Source of the DNA: Chlorobiaceae bacterium
GTDB taxonomy: Bacteria; Bacteroidota; Chlorobiia; Chlorobiales; Chlorobiaceae
Length of the DNA: 64,000 nucleotides
Assembly: GCA_013334225.1 (NCBI GenBank)
Contig: JAAXXY010000008.1
Coordinates: 1 to 64,000 of the forward strand
Direction: 5' to 3'
Below are positions 63,795-64,000 of this stretch, piece after piece (position 1 is the stretch's first letter; every line of letters starts with the position of its first letter). The position numbers and the translations under genes are program-made. Under the pieces are notes generated by a model that was not told the origin of the DNA, searched no databases, and saw only the letters and a list, made by a program, of their open reading frames with translations.

Positions 63795-64000
63795 TCAACC
63801 CTGAAGCTCGGAAAGGGGTGTGCGGGTATGTGGATATGAAGCATCAACTATACCGGCCGAAAGGTCATTGAGCTTCGGCAGTACTTTACGCCGCTCACGC
63901 TTGAGAAGCCTGTCTACAAAAAGCGTACCGTCAAGATGATCGATCTCATGCTGCAGCACTCTTGCAAGCATTCCAGAAAACTCGCCGCTTTTTTCATCAA
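63795..64000 (-). CDS. def: peptide deformylase, C-terminal part (runs off the window)
   Basis: The last 67 codons of a deformylase reach the stop at 63795-63797. The visible part includes Gly-Met-Leu-Ala-Arg-Val-Leu-Gln-His-Glu-Ile-Asp-His-Leu-Asp-Gly, with the His-Glu-x2-His metal motif of the enzyme, then Leu-Phe-Val-Asp-Arg-Leu. It removes the formyl group put on by Fmt. The start lies beyond position 64000. Confidence 0.93.
   Translation of the reverse strand, partial: DEKSGEFSGMLARVLQHEIDHLDGTLFVDRLLKRERRKVLPKLNDLSAGIVDASYPHTRTPLSELQG

Overview
The window is a piece of a green sulfur bacterium (Chlorobiaceae) chromosome. The evidence is a bacteriochlorophyll operon bchF-bchC-bchX, a PucC/BCD-family pigment transporter, a CcsA/HemX-hemA-hemC-hemD plus hemB set for tetrapyrrole supply, and a BshB1-type deacetylase for bacillithiol-class thiols. 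Genus and species cannot be fixed from the sequence alone.

Layout. 1-4.5 kb (minus strand): a damaged type I restriction-modification block (hsdM, a DUF4062 gene and an AlbA_2 gene, all joined by ATGA overlaps and all frameshifted), an excisionase-like HTH protein, and a HigBA-like toxin-antitoxin pair with two small followers. 4.5-9.1 kb: bshB1, a papain-like peptidase, a phage-type GH19 lysozyme/chitinase and an oligopeptide-binding lipoprotein. 9.2-13.7 kb: bchFCX, facing a radical SAM/SPASM enzyme and a methyltransferase of unknown substrate. 14-15.6 kb: a tripartite HipBST toxin-antitoxin system with a perfect inverted repeat upstream. 15.7-17.3 kb: gene remnants and two copies of a dispersed repeat. 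17.4-24.4 kb: a complete type I Wadjet anti-plasmid operon (jetABCD), with another repeat copy between jetA and jetB. 24.8-36.8 kb: typA, the heme/bacteriochlorophyll precursor operon, hisN-like phosphatase, and a four-subunit Na+-translocating methylmalonyl-CoA-type decarboxylase. 37.1-41.5 kb: a three-gene, ATGA-coupled operon of an AfsA-like hotdog protein, a flavin amine-oxidase-like enzyme and a CqsS-like hybrid sensor kinase. 41.8-64 kb: mostly housekeeping genes (hemB, aroC, cysE, queD, pucC-like, recD2, TPP riboswitch-thiC, tpiA, greA, degP/Q, trpE, lepB, lepA, fmt, def).

The best candidate for an undescribed system is the 39.2-41.5 kb operon with its kinase (37.1-39.2 kb). It pairs a homologue of the gamma-butyrolactone signal synthase AfsA with a membrane sensor that matches the Vibrio CAI-1 receptor CqsS in topology, length, and positions of the phospho-His and phospho-Asp. 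A tailoring oxidoreductase lies between them. This suggests a self-contained chemical signalling circuit in a phototroph. Secondary points are a sigma-region-4-like domain fused to the C-terminus of BchX, the radical SAM/methyltransferase pair beside the pigment genes, a HipT whose glycine-rich loop lacks the second autophosphorylation serine, and a MITE-like repeat family with about six copies here. All function statements come from reading the sequence. No database search was run.
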